Positions 41,388-42,174 of a stretch of 42,174 bases of DNA are shown piece after piece. The number at the start of each line of letters is the position of its first letter. Position 1 is the stretch's first letter. The notes under the pieces are model-generated. The model was not told the origin of the DNA, did not search any database, and was given only the letters and a program-made list of their open reading frames with translations. Origin of the DNA: Didymodactylos carnosus. Lineage: Eukaryota > Rotifera > Eurotatoria > Philodinida > Philodinidae. The translations under genes were made by a program, and so were the position numbers. The stretch is taken from contig CAJNOQ010000743.1 of NCBI GenBank assembly GCA_905250885.1, positions 1-42,174 of the forward strand, written 5' to 3'.

Positions 41388-42174
41388 ATTCCCGCTTGGG
41401 AATATTCCCTTGTTAGTTTCATTAATTTTGGTGCAGAGCGGCAAAAGCACCTGATCCACTAAGAATCACTGTACCATTTCTAGAACATTTCCTTTCGTAC
41501 ATATGAAATAGACGGCAAACGGTTTCCGCTAAAAAATGATTCAGTATGATTTTGAGTGAAAATGATCGGAAATACTTCCCTTTTCACTTCCCAAGACTTT
41601 CCATTTTCAAAAAGTCCTTTGAATCTCTCGTCCTATTTCAAAGTCTTTGAGCAAAGCTCATATAGAGACAGATACAGAATTTTCTAGGCTTCAAAATAAG
41701 CTACAAATTAGTCTTTCAAAAATATGTCCACATTGGTCAATAGTCGAATATAATGATTTTTATCTATCTTAATGCTTTAAACACTGTTTTAATCATTTTT
41801 CTGCTATCTCCTTCTGCAATATCACGCCCACATACCAGAACCGTAGATACTACAAGGGTGAACCTTTCTTCAATTATCTGCTAGGAATTATTTAGAATAT
41901 TGATAAAATCCAACTGTCCAAATACATATTACGTTCAAAGAATGGATTAACTGTAATAAACATTATAATGTATACATATGAAATAAACCCGTTAAAAAAC
42001 TTTAAACTAGTGTCAAATGTAGCCCAAAGGACGCATTGAAATTTCTTTCAGAAGTTTTTCAACCACAGCATTAGATAGCCCCTTCAATTCTCCACAAAAT
42101 GAGATCTTGGCCACGTTTCTACGATCATGAAAGACCGAGGTACAGGGTGGTTTACACGACGAATATAAACACAT
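41388..42174. other. Terminal stretch without recognised features
   Basis: No exon, known domain, repeat boundary or RNA gene was seen in the last 790 bp. Confidence 0.5.

Noticed and set aside
1..42174. CRISPR arrays, prokaryotic operons or ribosome binding sites
   Set aside because: Repeats are inverted or transposon-like rather than regularly spaced, and genes have spliceosomal introns.

Overview
The window looks like nuclear DNA of a small invertebrate animal. Protein-coding exons are separated by GT-AG introns, many only 52-83 bp long, the sequence is AT-rich, and the intergenic space is full of decayed DNA transposons and retroelements. A bdelloid rotifer is my best guess (about 0.6). 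The reasons are the compact introns, a bacterial-looking glycoside hydrolase carrying one tiny intron, and many transposon families each present as one or two degraded copies. I saw no rRNA, no convincing tRNA, no CRISPR array and no prokaryotic operon.

Three host-type genes can be supported, all on the + strand. (1) An SLC6-family (Na+/Cl- neurotransmitter symporter) transporter runs from at least 2668 to 15161. Its sixteen supported exons splice into one open frame of about 594 codons with the canonical NSS motifs; only the first coding exon is uncertain. (2) A small F-box gene (24728-27190) is reconstructed from two exons; the second carries paired CxxC motifs. (3) A 651-residue GH125-like glycoside hydrolase (31121-33128) has one 52-bp intron, a TATA-like box and a poly(A) signal. 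It is the best candidate for horizontal acquisition.

The rest is mostly mobile DNA. The long SLC6 introns hold a hAT-type non-autonomous element (3093-3549), foldback elements (4872-5368, 6663-7380, 13841-14446), a piggyBac-like non-autonomous element in TTAA sites (8248-9545) and a TA-flanked MITE (13514-13808). The space between the SLC6 and F-box genes holds Mutator-like, hAT and Ty3/gypsy relics. The F-box intron contains nested foldbacks. Between the F-box and hydrolase genes lie a 22-bp-unit inverted repeat, a MITE with perfect 23-bp ends and a 1.2-kb foldback. The last 6 kb holds a MULE-like relic, a minus-strand LINE with endonuclease and reverse transcriptase broken by stops and frameshifts, a 5'-truncated piggyBac transposase with a single in-frame TGA, and a second copy of the foldback family seen in an SLC6 intron.

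The main theme is that inverted-repeat elements repeatedly expanded introns of genes that still look functional, so their pre-mRNAs would carry long hairpins. The other points worth checking are substitutions at the predicted ion sites of the SLC6 transporter, the three-copy hairpin cassette in the piggyBac-like element, and the origin of the glycoside hydrolase.
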